Positions 24,404 to 34,600 are shown, counted from the first letter of the stretch. The stretch is DNA of 64,000 nt from Kitasatospora aureofaciens (GCF_001188955.3 NZ_JPRF03000001.1:248001-312000); one strand, 5' to 3'. The notes: generated by a model not told the origin, from the letters alone. Numbers and translations: made by a program.

Positions 24404-25855
24404 ATGTATAAAAACTCGCGAGGCCGCCCCGGCCTGGTGCTCGCGGCGGTCACCGTCGCGCAATTCGTCTTCGCCCTGGACATGTCGGTGGTCAACGTCG
24501 CCCTGCCCGCGATCCGCGGCGCGCTGGGATTCGCGCCGCTCGACCTCTCCTGGGTCGTCCACGTCTACGCCCTCACCTTCGGCGGGCTCCTGCTGCTCGG
24601 CGGCCGGGCCGGCGACCTGTACGGCCGGCGGTGGTTGTTCCGACTCGGCCTGGCCGTCTTCGGACTGTGCTCGCTCGCGGGCGGCCTGGCTCAGCAGCCC
24701 TGGCAGCTGGTCGCCGCCCGTGCCGGGCAGGGCATCGGCGCCGCGGCGGCCGCCCCGGCCGCGCTCGCGATGCTCACAACCACCTTCACCGAGGGCCCCC
24801 GGCGGGTCCGCGCCCTCGGCGTGTGGAGCGCGGCGAACGCGGCCGGGGGAGCGCTGGGCGTCCTGGTCGGCGGACTGCTGACCGAGTACGCGAGCTGGCG
24901 CTGGGTGATGCTGGTCAATCTGCCGATCGTCGCGGCGGCGCTGGTGCTGCTCCCCACGGGCACGGCGGACGGGGCGCAGCCCGTACGGCGGGAACGGCTG
25001 GACGTGATCGGAGCCGTGCTGGCGACCGGGGGAGTCGGGCTGCTGGTGTTCGGCGTCGTGCGCACCGACGCCCGGGGTTGGGGATCCCCGGCCACCCTGG
25101 GCACGCTCGCCGTCGCGGTCGCCCTGCTGGCCGCCTTCGTGCTCGTCGAAGTCCGTTCCGCCGCACCGCTGTTGCGACTGGGCCTGCTTCGCAGCCGCTG
25201 GGTCGCCGGGGCCAACGTGCTGGTGTTCCTGGCCGCGGCCGGGCAGTTCGCGGCCTTCTACTTCGTCTCGCTCTACCTGCAGCAGGTGCTCGGTCTGGGC
25301 GCCGCTGCCACCGGCGCCGCCTTCCTGCCCTTCTCCGCCGGGCTGGTCGCGGGCACCGTCGTGGCGACGCGGATCACCGCGCGCCGCGGCCCACGGGCCG
25401 CGCTCGTGCCGGGAGCCGTCCTGGCCGCGGCGGGTCTCGGCTGGTTCGCCCTGATCAGCCCCGACGGCGGCTTCCTCAGCGATGTGCTCGGCCCGTCCGT
25501 GGTCACCAGCATCGGCGCCGGGCTCGTCCTGGCCCCGGTCGCCGCGGCCGCGACCACCGGCATCGCGCCCCGGGAGGCCGGTGCGGCCTCCGGGCTGCTC
25601 AACAGCTCGCGTCAACTCGGCGGCTGCGTCGGCCTGGCGGTGCTGGCCACTGTCGCCGCCCACGCCACCGGCACGGCCACCGACCCGGGCGCCCTCAGCC
25701 ACGGCTACGCCCTGGGCCTGGCCGCCGGCGCCGTCCTCTTCGCCCTGGCGGCGGTGGTCGCGGCCACCGTGCTGCCCCGCCGCCGTCCGGCCGTGCCGGA
25801 ATCCCGGCCGGTCACCATCCGCTCCGAGAAGCCGCTGGAAGGAACCCGCTCATGA
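24404..25855 (+). CDS. MFS drug exporter, DHA2 (14-TM) type
   Basis: A 483-aa membrane exporter with about 14 hydrophobic helices. DHA2 signatures are present: ALDMSVVNVALPAI in helix 1 (motif D1), GRAGDLYGRRWLF in loop 2-3 (motif A), and GVWSAANAAGGALGVLVGG in helix 5 (motif C), diagnostic of drug/proton antiporters. It is divergent from its probable TetR repressor and overlaps the cupin gene by 4 bases. Substrate unknown. Confidence 0.9.
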   Translation: MYKNSRGRPGLVLAAVTVAQFVFALDMSVVNVALPAIRGALGFAPLDLSWVVHVYALTFGGLLLLGGRAGDLYGRRWLFRLGLAVFGLCSLAGGLAQQPWQLVAARAGQGIGAAAAAPAALAMLTTTFTEGPRRVRALGVWSAANAAGGALGVLVGGLLTEYASWRWVMLVNLPIVAAALVLLPTGTADGAQPVRRERLDVIGAVLATGGVGLLVFGVVRTDARGWGSPATLGTLAVAVALLAAFVLVEVRSAAPLLRLGLLRSRWVAGANVLVFLAAAGQFAAFYFVSLYLQQVLGLGAAATGAAFLPFSAGLVAGTVVATRITARRGPRAALVPGAVLAAAGLGWFALISPDGGFLSDVLGPSVVTSIGAGLVLAPVAAAATTGIAPREAGAASGLLNSSRQLGGCVGLAVLATVAAHATGTATDPGALSHGYALGLAAGAVLFALAAVVAATVLPRRRPAVPESRPVTIRSEKPLEGTRS

Positions 25856-26256
25856 TCACGACCCCGATCGCCGCCGTCGACCTCTTCGCCTCGGCGCTGC
25901 ACATCCACCCCGACGGCGACGTCCGGGCCACCGAGCGCCGGATGACCGGCGGCGACGCCGACGCCTGGCAGATCGCGACCTTCCACGTGGAGACCGATGC
26001 CGACGTCCACGCCGACCACTGGGAGATGCACCCTGCGGCGGAGGAAGCGGTCTGCTGCCTGGCCGGTGGCGTCCGCGTCCACTTCCGCCCGGTCGAGCCC
26101 GGCGCCGCCGAGGAGATGGTGCGGCTGCCGGCCGGCACCGCCGTGGTCGTCCCGCGCGGCCGCTGGCACCGACTGGAACTCGACGCCCCCAGCGACCTGA
26201 TGTCGATCACCCTGCGCCACGGAACCCGCCTGGAGCGCCGCCCCGAGGAACACTGA
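25852..26256 (+). CDS. Cupin-domain protein
   Basis: A 134-aa single-domain cupin. Motif 1 is visible as HADHWEMHPAAEEAVCCLAGG (His and Glu ligands, residues about 52-72) and motif 2 as LPAGTAVVVPRGRWHRLEL (about 88-106). The start overlaps the exporter stop (ATGA), so it is cotranscribed. It may modify or bind the exported compound; no substrate is evident. Confidence 0.85.
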   Translation: MITTPIAAVDLFASALHIHPDGDVRATERRMTGGDADAWQIATFHVETDADVHADHWEMHPAAEEAVCCLAGGVRVHFRPVEPGAAEEMVRLPAGTAVVVPRGRWHRLELDAPSDLMSITLRHGTRLERRPEEH

Positions 26257-26411
26257 CGCCGCCTGTCGCGGGCAGAGCAGTACACCCGGAGGACCCCTGG
26301 TCCTTCGGGCGTACCGCTCGGCGGCCACCGAACACGTGGGACCGAGTGGCCCCCACCGGCGCTCCGGCGCCGGCGGAGCAGACGGCCGGCCGGGTCGGAC
26401 GGCGGGGCGGG

Positions 26412-27110
26412 TCAGGCGGCGGGGAGGCTGTTGGCCATCTCCCGGAATTCGGCGGACGGCCGCATCATGCCGTTGTCGCCGACGTTCAGGTTCTCCAGCC
26501 AGCCGTTCCGGTACCAGAAGATCGACGAGGTCAGCGGGGCCGGGTCCTTGATCTGGAGCTGCTTCGACAAGTCGATCATGAAGCGGATCGCGTTCAGCGA
26601 CGAGGCGCTGCGGATCGGCGCCGCGCAGAACGCGTTGCTCGTCGGCAGGGTGACCAGGGCGCCGTGGGGCAACTCCGTCCCGCCCAGGGCGTTCTCCAGG
26701 CGCAGGGCCTGCGCGGCGCCGGGCCACGCTCCCGTTCCGTTGACGGCGTACAGGACGTCACCGTTGGTGGCGTTGAAGGACTGCCGGTTGAGCTGCTCGG
26801 TGGCCAGGTTGGCGAAGGCCCGCTCCCAGAGCTCGGCCCGGCTGATGCTCCACTGGTCGGCGGCGTGCTCGGCTATCGACAGCGCCTCGGTGGTCCCGCC
26901 CCGCTTCCCGCCGTTGACGCACATCACGACCGACAGCTCGTCGTCGATCTGCCGGGCCATGGGGTCGGGACCCAGGCCGCGGGTCGGGGTGATCAGGAGC
27001 CGCAGGCGGTCCCGGGCCTCGAAGACCGAGATCCCCGCCAGGGCCCTGCACGGACCGTGCTCGTCGCACAGCGGTTTGGGAAGGTTCTTGCGGTTGCCGA
27101 ACAGCGGCAT
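26412..27110 (-). CDS. Hypothetical protein
   Basis: A 232-aa cytoplasmic protein I do not recognise with certainty. It begins MPLFGNRKNLPKPLCDEHGP, has two N-terminal Cys (15 and 21), an NGGKRGG turn near residue 65 and WERAFANLATEQL in the middle; the layout recalls DUF1444-like proteins but the match is weak. ATG at 27110; the upstream sequence is GC-rich and has no clear ribosome site. Divergent from the SnoaL-like gene at 27305, with two short palindromes in between. Confidence 0.65.
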   Translation of the reverse strand: MPLFGNRKNLPKPLCDEHGPCRALAGISVFEARDRLRLLITPTRGLGPDPMARQIDDELSVVMCVNGGKRGGTTEALSIAEHAADQWSISRAELWERAFANLATEQLNRQSFNATNGDVLYAVNGTGAWPGAAQALRLENALGGTELPHGALVTLPTSNAFCAAPIRSASSLNAIRFMIDLSKQLQIKDPAPLTSSIFWYRNGWLENLNVGDNGMMRPSAEFREMANSLPAA

Positions 27111-27184
27111 GGAGGGCCCCCGGGTCGGTGCGGTGGACGGGTCAAGGTCACAGCATCCCACCGGAGTTCGCCGCCGTCCCGGCG

Positions 27185-27209
27185 ATCACGTGATTTTCGT
27201 AGTACTACG
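27185..27209. promoter_or_regulatory. Paired palindromes in divergent intergenic region
   Basis: ATCACGTGAT (27185-27194) and CGTAGTACTACG (27198-27209) are exact palindromes 3 bases apart, in the gap between divergent genes. They look like operator half-sites for an unidentified dimeric regulator. Confidence 0.35.
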
Positions 27210-27304
27210 CGTTCAACCAGGTGAAGGGGCCACTGGTCGACCAGAGGTGACCGGATGGTGGAAACACCGGCGGCCACCGGGTGGTTGTCGTACCGTCCTG
27301 GGCC

Positions 27305-27664
27305 ATGGATCACGACTTCGCCACCCGCTTCGCCCAGGACTGGGCCGCCGCCTGGAACTCCCACGACCTGGAGCGGATCCTCGCCCACTACACCGAGGAC
27401 GTCGTCTTCGCCTCGCCCCGGATCGTCGAGCTGGTCGGCGACCCGACGGGTGAGGTGCGCGGCAAGGAGGCCCTGCGCGTCTACTGGGCCAAGGGCCTGC
27501 GGCACCTGCCCGATCTGCACTTCACCGTCGAGGACGTCCTGGTCTCCGTCGACACGCTCGTCATCAACTACCGCAACGAGCGCGGTCGGGCCGTCGCCGA
27601 GGTGCTCACCTTCCGTGACGGCCTGGTCTGCCGCGGCTTCGGCGCCTACGGGCCGCAGATCTGA
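27305..27664 (+). CDS. SnoaL-like/NTF2-fold protein
   Basis: A 119-aa NTF2-like protein of the SnoaL_2 kind: FATRFAQDWAAAWNSHDLERILAHYTEDVVFASP at the N-terminus (residues about 4-37, described in part), GKEALRVYWAKGL, and EVLTFRDGLVCRGFGAYG at the end. Members are small-molecule isomerases, cyclases or binding proteins. The ATG at 27305 has no ribosome site; TACCGT 9 bases upstream hints at a leaderless start. Strong hairpin follows. Confidence 0.82.
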   Translation: MDHDFATRFAQDWAAAWNSHDLERILAHYTEDVVFASPRIVELVGDPTGEVRGKEALRVYWAKGLRHLPDLHFTVEDVLVSVDTLVINYRNERGRAVAEVLTFRDGLVCRGFGAYGPQI

Positions 27665-27670
27665 GGCGCG

Positions 27671-27710
27671 GCGGAGCGCCCCGGGGCGACACCGCTCCGG
27701 GGCGCTCCGC
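27671..27710. terminator. Terminator hairpin
   Basis: 14-bp stem (27671-27684 with 27697-27710), 12-base loop, between convergent genes. Confidence 0.7.
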
Positions 27711-27716
27711 GCACGG

Positions 27717-27941
27717 TCACTCCCAGGCGACGAAGTGGTCGTTGAACTCCCCGCCGACGCAGAACTCGCGACGGGTGCGGATGTCGGCGGCCACGAAGCC
27801 GCGGCCCTCCTCGCACTGCAGGGCGGTGACGGGCGGGTCGAGGTGCCGGACGTGCTCGATGGCGAAGGCCGGGACGCCGCCCAGCGCGAACGCGGCAGCG
27901 GCCAGGACGGCCACGGTGGTGAGGCGTTGGGTAACGGTCAT
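27717..27941 (-). CDS. Small secreted protein
   Basis: A 74-aa protein with a Sec signal (about residues 1-27, ending PAFA) and a mature part of about 47 residues with two Cys (CEEGRGFV... and REFCVGGEF) that could form one disulfide. ATG at 27941. Many such small secreted proteins exist in streptomycetes without known function. It is divergent from the secreted phosphoesterase at 28246. Confidence 0.7.
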   Translation of the reverse strand: MTVTQRLTTVAVLAAAAFALGGVPAFAIEHVRHLDPPVTALQCEEGRGFVAADIRTRREFCVGGEFNDHFVAWE

Positions 27942-28124
27942 GTCCGATCCAACGAGGCTGCGCCGGCCCCGGTCACCGTCGGTCACCTCCCCGGACGCCC
28001 GCCCGCGTGACGGCCCCGCCGGAACCGGCGCCGCGCCGCCCGCACGAGGGGCGACCTCGACGCATCGTCACGGCACAGCTCCGCGCCGGAAACGGCAGAG
28101 CGCTGCGTGAAGTTGTCTGACCAA

Positions 28125-28146
28125 GTTCGATCGCTGTTCGCCCGCG
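28125..28146 (+). promoter_or_regulatory. Possible PHO box (PhoP-binding direct repeat)
   Basis: Two 11-base units, GTTCGATCGCT and GTTCGCCCGCG, lie head to tail 100 bases before the phosphoesterase gene. The streptomycete PHO box is built of 11-base units near GTTCAYYYRCG; the second unit departs at one position, the first at three. A phosphate-starvation-controlled secreted phosphatase would fit. Confidence 0.4.
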
Positions 28147-28245
28147 CGCCCTTCCCCGGGCCACGCCGAACCGGTATCTGTGTCCCGCCGTGGTGCACAC
28201 CACGGCAACCACCCTCACGCAACCAACGGGACGAGGTACCCCCTC

Positions 28246-30060
28246 ATGCGACTGCGCTGGAGCCCCCTCGGCGGGCTGCTCGCCACCCTCCCGCTCGTCG
28301 GCGCCCTGGTCGTCGGTGCACCGACCACCGCACGGGCGGCGGTCGGCAGCGGCAACCTGATCGTCAACGGCGACGCCGAGGCCGGCGGTTACTGCACCAA
28401 CGACTGGAGCGCCGCCACCACCGTCCCCGGCTGGACGACCGAGGCCGGCGGCGTCGACGTCATGTGCTCCTCGGTCGGCTCCTTCGGCCTGCCGAAGGAC
28501 GGCAACACGCCCGGCAAGGCCTTCTTCGGGCCGGGCAACTTCGGCGACGGCTCGATGACCCAGACGGTCGACGTCTCCTCCGCGGCTACCGCGATCGACG
28601 GCGCCGGCGTGCACTACAACCTCGCCGGCTGGCTGGGCGGTTGGACCACCTACGGCGGCTACGTCGCGGTCGCCCTGCACTTCCAGGACGCCAACGGCAG
28701 GCCGCTCGGCCCGACCGCCAAGCTGCCGACCGTCTCCGCGACCGACCGCGGCCTGAGCACCGAGTTCCTCTCCCGCACCGCCACCGGCGCCGTCCCGGCC
28801 GGGACCAGGTCGATCCAGGTCGAGGTGCAGTTCCTGTCCTCCACGAACGAGACCGGCTACCTGGACAACCTCTCGCTCACCCTCGACACGCCGGTCGCCG
28901 CGCCCGCGCCGCTCACCCCGCCCGCCTCCCAGGTGCCGGGCTACGACCACGTGTTCACCGTCATGATGGAGAACACCGACTACTCCCAGATCATGAACGA
29001 CCCGGCGGACACCCCGTACATCCACAGCCTGATGTCCCAGGGCGCCACCCTCACCGACGCCCACGGCGTCTACCACCCCAGCGACGAGAACTACCTCGCC
29101 GTCGCGGGCGGCGACACCTACACCAAGGGCGCCACCTACTGGCCCAACATCAACTCCCCGCAGCGCAACCTCGGCGACACCGTCGAGGACGCGGGCAAGA
29201 CCTGGAAGGCCTACGAGCAGGGCATGGGCACGCCCTGCAACACCAACAAGAACAACGACAGCTACTACATGCCCGACGACGCGCCCTTCATCAACTACAC
29301 CGACATCAGCGGCAATCCGTCCCGCTGCGCGGCCCACCTGTTCGACACCACCCAGCTGACCACCGACCTCAAGTCGGCCGCCACCACGCCGAACTTCTCC
29401 TGGATCGCCGCCGACGACTACTACGACGGCGAAGCCTCCGGCAACGGCAGCGCCACCAGCCTGAGGACCCAGGACGGCTGGCTGCAGCAGACCCTCGCCC
29501 CGGTGCTGTCCTCCCCGGCCTGGACCCAGCAGCGCTCGCTGCTGCTCCTGACCTGGGACGAGAGCCAGAACGAGGGCTACAACCACCTCGCCACCGTCGT
29601 CGTCGGCTCCCAGGGCACCGTCCCGGCCGGGACCAGCAGCCCGCTGCACTACGACCACTACGGCATCGGCCGCACCATCGAGTCGGCCCTCGGCCTGCCC
29701 GGCCTCACCGCCAACGACACCTACGCGACGCCGCTGAACGCCGCCTTCGCGCCGTCCACCGCGACCGGTCCGACGCTGACCGGCGACCTGAGCGCGGTGG
29801 CCAACGGCGGCAACGTCACCCTGCGCTACGGCCTCCCGAACGCCTCCCAGGCCGGCCCGAAGAACTGGATCGGCCTCTACCCGGCGGGCGTCACCCCCGG
29901 ATCCCGGTCCGCGCTCACCTGGTCCTACACACCCAACCAGAGCGGCGCCGTCACCTTCGCCACCGGAAAGCTCAGCGGCGCGGGCCGCTACGACGCGTAC
30001 TACCTGGCCAACGACGGCTACTCCGTACTGGCCGGACCGTTCACCGTGACCGTCGGCTGA
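28246..30060 (+). CDS. Secreted phosphoesterase/acid phosphatase with carbohydrate-binding-like modules
   Basis: A 604-aa secreted protein. Residues 1-31 are a Sec signal ending ARAA. About 35-215 form a jelly-roll module (GNLIVNGDAEAGG... YLDNLSL), as in choice-of-anchor domains. About 225-500 is a phosphoesterase-family (Pfam04185) domain of the AcpA/phospholipase C type, with VMMENTDYSQIMND, GVYHPSDENYLAVAGGD and LTWDESQNEGYNH carrying the metal ligands. The last 100 residues (KNWIGLYPAG) form a beta-sandwich like the N-terminal part of PhoD-type enzymes. ATG at 28246 with ACGAGG upstream. Likely releases phosphate from organic esters outside the cell. Confidence 0.87.
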   Translation: MRLRWSPLGGLLATLPLVGALVVGAPTTARAAVGSGNLIVNGDAEAGGYCTNDWSAATTVPGWTTEAGGVDVMCSSVGSFGLPKDGNTPGKAFFGPGNFGDGSMTQTVDVSSAATAIDGAGVHYNLAGWLGGWTTYGGYVAVALHFQDANGRPLGPTAKLPTVSATDRGLSTEFLSRTATGAVPAGTRSIQVEVQFLSSTNETGYLDNLSLTLDTPVAAPAPLTPPASQVPGYDHVFTVMMENTDYSQIMNDPADTPYIHSLMSQGATLTDAHGVYHPSDENYLAVAGGDTYTKGATYWPNINSPQRNLGDTVEDAGKTWKAYEQGMGTPCNTNKNNDSYYMPDDAPFINYTDISGNPSRCAAHLFDTTQLTTDLKSAATTPNFSWIAADDYYDGEASGNGSATSLRTQDGWLQQTLAPVLSSPAWTQQRSLLLLTWDESQNEGYNHLATVVVGSQGTVPAGTSSPLHYDHYGIGRTIESALGLPGLTANDTYATPLNAAFAPSTATGPTLTGDLSAVANGGNVTLRYGLPNASQAGPKNWIGLYPAGVTPGSRSALTWSYTPNQSGAVTFATGKLSGAGRYDAYYLANDGYSVLAGPFTVTVG

Positions 30061-30067
30061 CGGCGGC

Positions 30068-30098
30068 GGGCGGGGCCCGCGCCGTGCGGGCCCCGCCC
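30068..30098. terminator. Terminator hairpin
   Basis: 13-bp perfect stem (30068-30080 with 30086-30098), 5-base loop, 8 bases after the phosphoesterase stop. Confidence 0.75.
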
Positions 30099-30321
30099 GG
30101 GGGCGCGGTCCCGAGGAGGTCACAGCCCCAACTCGCGCATCCCGGCCACCGGCAGCTCCCACCCCGGGATCCGGCCACCCCGGAGGCCGCCCCTCCGCCT
30201 ACCGCGGCGGGATCCTTCGCCGGGCCGGGGGGCCGGACCGCTGCGGTGCCGGGCATGAACGCCCAACGGCGGGGCACACGAGGGGCGTTGCGGAAGGTCG
30301 AGAACGAGCGGGAGGAAAGAC

Positions 30322-30582
30322 GTGACGATTCTGTGGGCCCTGATCGCGGGACTGGTGGTGGGCGTGCTGGCGAAGCTCGTCCTGCCCGGCCGTCAGCCCG
30401 TGCCGCTGTGGCTGACCGTCCTCGTCGGCGTGGCCGGAGCGGTGCTCGGCAATGCCGCGGCCTCCTACTTCGGTGTGCGGCACACCGCCGGGATCGACTG
30501 GATCCGGCACCTGATGCAGGTCGGCGTGGCGGCGGTGCTGATCGCCCTGGTGTCGCCTGCCTACGCGGGCCGGCGCCGCTGA
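30322..30582 (+). CDS. GlsB/YeaQ-type small membrane protein
   Basis: An 86-aa protein with three membrane segments and glycine-rich helices (LWALIAGLVVGVLAKLVLPG, then LTVLVGVAGAVLGNAAASYFG, and a third near 66-80), matching the transglycosylase-associated/YeaQ-YmgE family. GTG at 30322 preceded by GGAGGAA. Members are stress-induced; molecular role unknown. Confidence 0.82.
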   Translation: MTILWALIAGLVVGVLAKLVLPGRQPVPLWLTVLVGVAGAVLGNAAASYFGVRHTAGIDWIRHLMQVGVAAVLIALVSPAYAGRRR

Positions 30583-30660
30583 GTCGCCGTACGGCTTCCG
30601 GGGAGCCCGCGGGTGGTCGCGAGCGTCCGGCCACCGCCGCGGCCGCTGTCGGGCGGCGGG

Positions 30661-31121
30661 TCAGGACGCCTTGCGGCGCGACCGTCCCGCGTGCTCCAGG
30701 GCCTCCTGGAGCTCGTCGCGCGTCATGGTGGAGCGGTGCGGGATGTCGAGGTCGGTGGCCCGCTGGTAGCGCTCGGCCTTGGTGAGCCCGGACAGCTGCG
30801 GCTTGCCGGTGGCGCCGCCGGTGGCGCCGGCCCGCTTGCTGCTCCTGGCCGTGCCGCCCTTGGCGGCGGTGCTCTTCTTGCCGCCGGTCGGCTTGGGGGA
30901 GCGGCCGGCGCGGGCGGCCTGGGACCGGTCGGCGCGCCGCCCCTTCTCGGGCGCGTCGGCCGGTTCTCCCTTGCGGGCGGTTTCCAGGCTGCGGCGCAGC
31001 GCGTCCATCAGGTCGGCAACTGGTGGAAGTGCACGTCGTGGGACTGCGTCGCGGTGTACAGCGCGACCGGCACGGTGACCAGGCCGAAGGTGGGCACTCC
31101 GGTCCACATGGGTCGGGCCAT
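30661..31121 (-). pseudogene. ku: Ku protein gene with central deletion
   Basis: From the ATG at 31121 (GGGAG upstream) the first 32 codons read as the Ku N-terminus (MARPMWTGVPTFGLVTVPVA... VHFHQ) and then stop at 31008. In a different frame, from about 31025 to 30661, the sequence reads as the Ku C-terminus: VADLMDALRRSLETARKGE, a Lys/Ala-rich linker and an SAP-like end (LTKAERYQRATDLDIPHRS). Roughly 200 codons of the DNA-end-binding core are missing, and the halves are out of frame. Intact Ku with LigD performs nonhomologous end joining; this copy cannot. No ligD is nearby. Confidence 0.75.
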
Positions 31122-31633
31122 GACGGGCTCCCTTCGCCCTGCCGCGCCCGCCGGCCGGTGCGCGGGCTGGTCATGGCCAGCGTCGCCGGGTGCCCGGCTC
31201 CGCGCACGCGGTGTTGGGCCGACGGGCGCCGCCGCCCTGCTGGGCCCCGCTCGGAGGCGAAGCGACGACGCCCTACCGGGCGCTTGGCCAGCCGTGGACC
31301 CGCCCAAACCCCGCAAGTCCTGGCGAGGAGGTGTGCGCGTCAGCCGGCCGGGCCGCTGCGGCCGCCGTGACCGCTCGCCTCCAGCTGCCGTAGCCGATCG
31401 GCCGCCTCCCTCCCGGGCGCTCCGTCGTGTTCGTCGATCACCCGGCCGGGGGCCGCCAGGATGCGGGCGGCGGCCACCACTACGCACGTCTTGCCCGGAT
31501 CGATCTCGATGCCCATCGCAACGTCGTCACCAATGCCGAACCCCGGCCGTGGTTCGACAAGACCTGAGCTCCGTCTCACGGCGATTCGAGCTGCCGGGAC
31601 GCGAAGTCCCAGGGTGTCTCGGACGTGTGCTGA

Positions 31634-31672
31634 GTGAGGAGGCGGTGAGGCGTTCACCCACCGCCTCCTCAC
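31634..31672. terminator. Terminator hairpin
   Basis: 14-bp stem (31634-31647 with 31659-31672), 11-base loop, just beyond the stop of the large minus-strand gene at 31689. Confidence 0.7.
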
Positions 31673-31688
31673 TGGAGTGCGGCCCCTG

Positions 31689-34600
31689 TTACCCGGCCGC
31701 CCCGACCAGCGCGCGCGGGGCCTGGATCAGGGCGGAGGGCGGTGCGCCCTTCTTCGGGTCCGTCGGGGCCGGCGTCTGGGCTGTGGCCGACGGCTTTGGT
31801 GCGATCACGCAGTTGGACTTGCCGGATTCCGCTTCGCCGTTGATGGCGGTGACGCAGAATTCGTAGTTCCAGACGCCGGGGACGAGGAAGGCGATGCCCC
31901 GGCTGGTCTCGTTGGTGATGTACTCGTCGGCCTTGAACCCGCTGCCGTCGTGCTTGGACCCGCTGTCGTCGTTGACGTTACGGATCCAGACGCGGTAACC
32001 GGCGGCCCACAGGGACCCGTTCCATGACAGCTGGACGGTAGTGGCGTCGGTGGAGGTGACCTTCAGACCGGTGGGTGCCGGAGGTGTGCCGGCCCCGACG
32101 GTGACGGATCGGGCGACGCCCGGCATGCCGCCACCGGCGGCGTTCCAGGTGGCGACCGCGACGAGGTAATGGTGGGCCGGCTTCAGCCCGTCGATATGCA
32201 CCGAATTTCCCCTGACCGCAGTGCTGTTGAGGAACGCGCCGGGGGTGTCCCTGTCCCAGGTGGTGATCTCGTACCGGTCGATCGTGTCGGTGTACGGGCC
32301 GGTCGCCGCGTCCCAGGACACGTCGACGCCGGTGGCGGTGGCCCGGGTGACGATTCCCTTGGGGGCCGCGGCGGTTTTCGGGTGCGCGACACCACCGACC
32401 GTGTGGGACCACTCGGACTTCCCGTCCTCACCGTTGTCGGTACGGACCTGGTATTCCCACTCCCAGCCGTCGAGGGTCCAGGTGGTGTCGAAGCGGGCCG
32501 CTTTGACCGGTGTCTCGTCCCAGGTGCCGGAGCCCTTGATCCGGTGCCGGACGGTGTATCCGTGGGCGCCGAAGACCGGCTCCCAGGTCAGGGTGATGCC
32601 GCTCGGGCCGGTGCCGATCTCGACCGGGTCCGGCGCGGGCGTCGGCCGGTTCGGGATGTGGGTGGGGATGTCGATGAGCTCGCTGCCGAGGCCGTAGCTG
32701 TTGTGCAAGGTGCGCACGAACGCCTGGGCGATCTGGTACTCGCCCAGGGCGTTGGGGTGCAGCCCGTCGTAGCCGGCAGGGCAGTCATGCGTGTCGCAGC
32801 TGTAGTTGCCGGCCCAGTCGACCAGGGCAACGCGGGACTTGTCGTTGTTCCACGACGGGATCGCGGCCGCGAGCATGCTGTTGTACTTGGTGGTGTTGAC
32901 GGGCAGGTCGTCCCGGCCGCCGATGGACGTCCGCTGGGGAACGTTGGCCAGGGCGAAGTTGAGGTCCGGTTTGGCGGCGCGGGCCTGGTCGACCAGCGTC
33001 CGCATACTGTCCAGCGTGCCTTCCGGGCCGCTGACGAACCAGCCCATGTCGTTGAAGCCGAGCCCGACCAGGAGCAGGTCGGGCTGGTACTTCGCCACCT
33101 GCTCGGCGATCAGCGTCTTGTCCTGCGCCGCCTGCCGGCCCCAGACCGAGAAGTGGTGGGAGTCGAAGTCCTTCGCGACCCCGGGGGCATACGCGCCCGA
33201 GGTGACGGGAGCGCTCTGAGCCGGTGGCGGGGCTTCCCCCTGCAACGGCGGCACGGGCGGGGGCTTGGGGGATTCCTGAGGACGGGTTCCCTGGTACGGA
33301 CCGACGAACTCGACGTCGATGTGCTCCTTCTTGAACCATTCCCAAAGGCGGTAGCGCCAGGTCCAGTCACCTTCGTAGCCCTGGCTCATCGAATCGCCCA
33401 CCACCATCACCTTCAGTGGCGCCTTCCCGTCGCCGGCTCGTGGTTCGGGGACCCAGTCCATGACGAGGGCCCAGCGGATGGCGTCCTGGAACGCCTCGGC
33501 GATCTTCTTGTTGCCGGAGTCGTTCGGCGTCAGGCCGTCACCGGACAGGTCCTCGGTGGTCATGGCGTCGGTGTCGGCCAGGACGACGTGCCGGCCTGCG
33601 CTCTGCCAGGCGTCGACCATCTTGCGGATCTCGGCGTTGTAGGCGGTGATCCGGTCCTGGACGGCGGGGTCGGTGGCGGGACCCAGGGTGGCGAGTGCCA
33701 CGACCGTGCCCGGGTTGTCCTTCTCGATCTGGTCGACCAGGTCCTTCAGCCGCTGCGCGGCGCCGTCCTGCTTGCCGTCCCGCATGTCGTACGTGCCGGC
33801 CTGCAGCGTCACGATGTTGGGCCGGTACTTCGGCAGGGCGGTCGTGGACCGCTTGGCGATGGCGCTGATCTGCTCGCCGGGAGCGCCCTCGTAGGAGGGG
33901 TCCCCCTTCTGCCCCGTCGAGCCGGAGCCGACGAAGTCCACCGGTACGTCCCGCTTCTTGGAGACGATCGAGATCAGGGCCAAGAGCGAGCCGGCCAGGG
34001 TGGCGCCGTAGCCGATCTTCTCGGCGGTGCCGATGGTCGAGTCGCCCAGCGGCATCACCTTCAGCTCCGGCGGTTCCGCCGCCGCGCGCATGCCGTTCCA
34101 CCACACGGGGTAGTGGTCGCTGCTGCCTGCGTTCATACGGCTCGCGGTGGCGTCGCCGGCGTTCCCGTCGGAACTGACGAAGTAGTCCAGTTCATTGCGC
34201 TCGTGGGTGGGAAGTCCGGAGTTGTAGACGCGGGCGCCGATCGGGAAGGTGCCGCGGCGTTGCAGCGTCCGCGGGTCGACGTTGAAATCGCCGCCGGCCG
34301 TCCAGCGGTACTGCGCGCCCCAGGAGCGGACGGAGTCGCGGATCGCCGTCAGCAGGGTGTTGGAGTCACCGCCGCCGCCCGACAGGCCGTGCACGTTGAA
34401 GTACCAGTCGTCTCCGAACCGGACGCCCAGCGCGGCCCGGCCCCGCTCTAGCGGGTTGGTGACGACGCGTACCTCGTCGGGCTGGTCATGGGTGATGGTC
34501 GCCAGGTTCACCCGGCCGCCTTGGCCCCGGCCGCCGTTGTCGTCGGTCTGGATGAAGAAGACGTGGTACGGGCTGGGCTGCAGCCGGCTAGTGAGCGGTT

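Noticed and set aside
27973..30162. A 729-codon minus-strand frame opposite the phosphoesterase
   Set aside because: Gly/Val/Arg-rich shadow without motifs; the plus strand has signal peptide and enzyme domains.
31340..31672. A 110-codon minus-strand frame upstream of the Ku remnant
   Set aside because: It overlaps the terminator of the 31689 gene and shows no motif; a short plus-strand stretch near 31480-31566 also looks protein-like but could not be identified.
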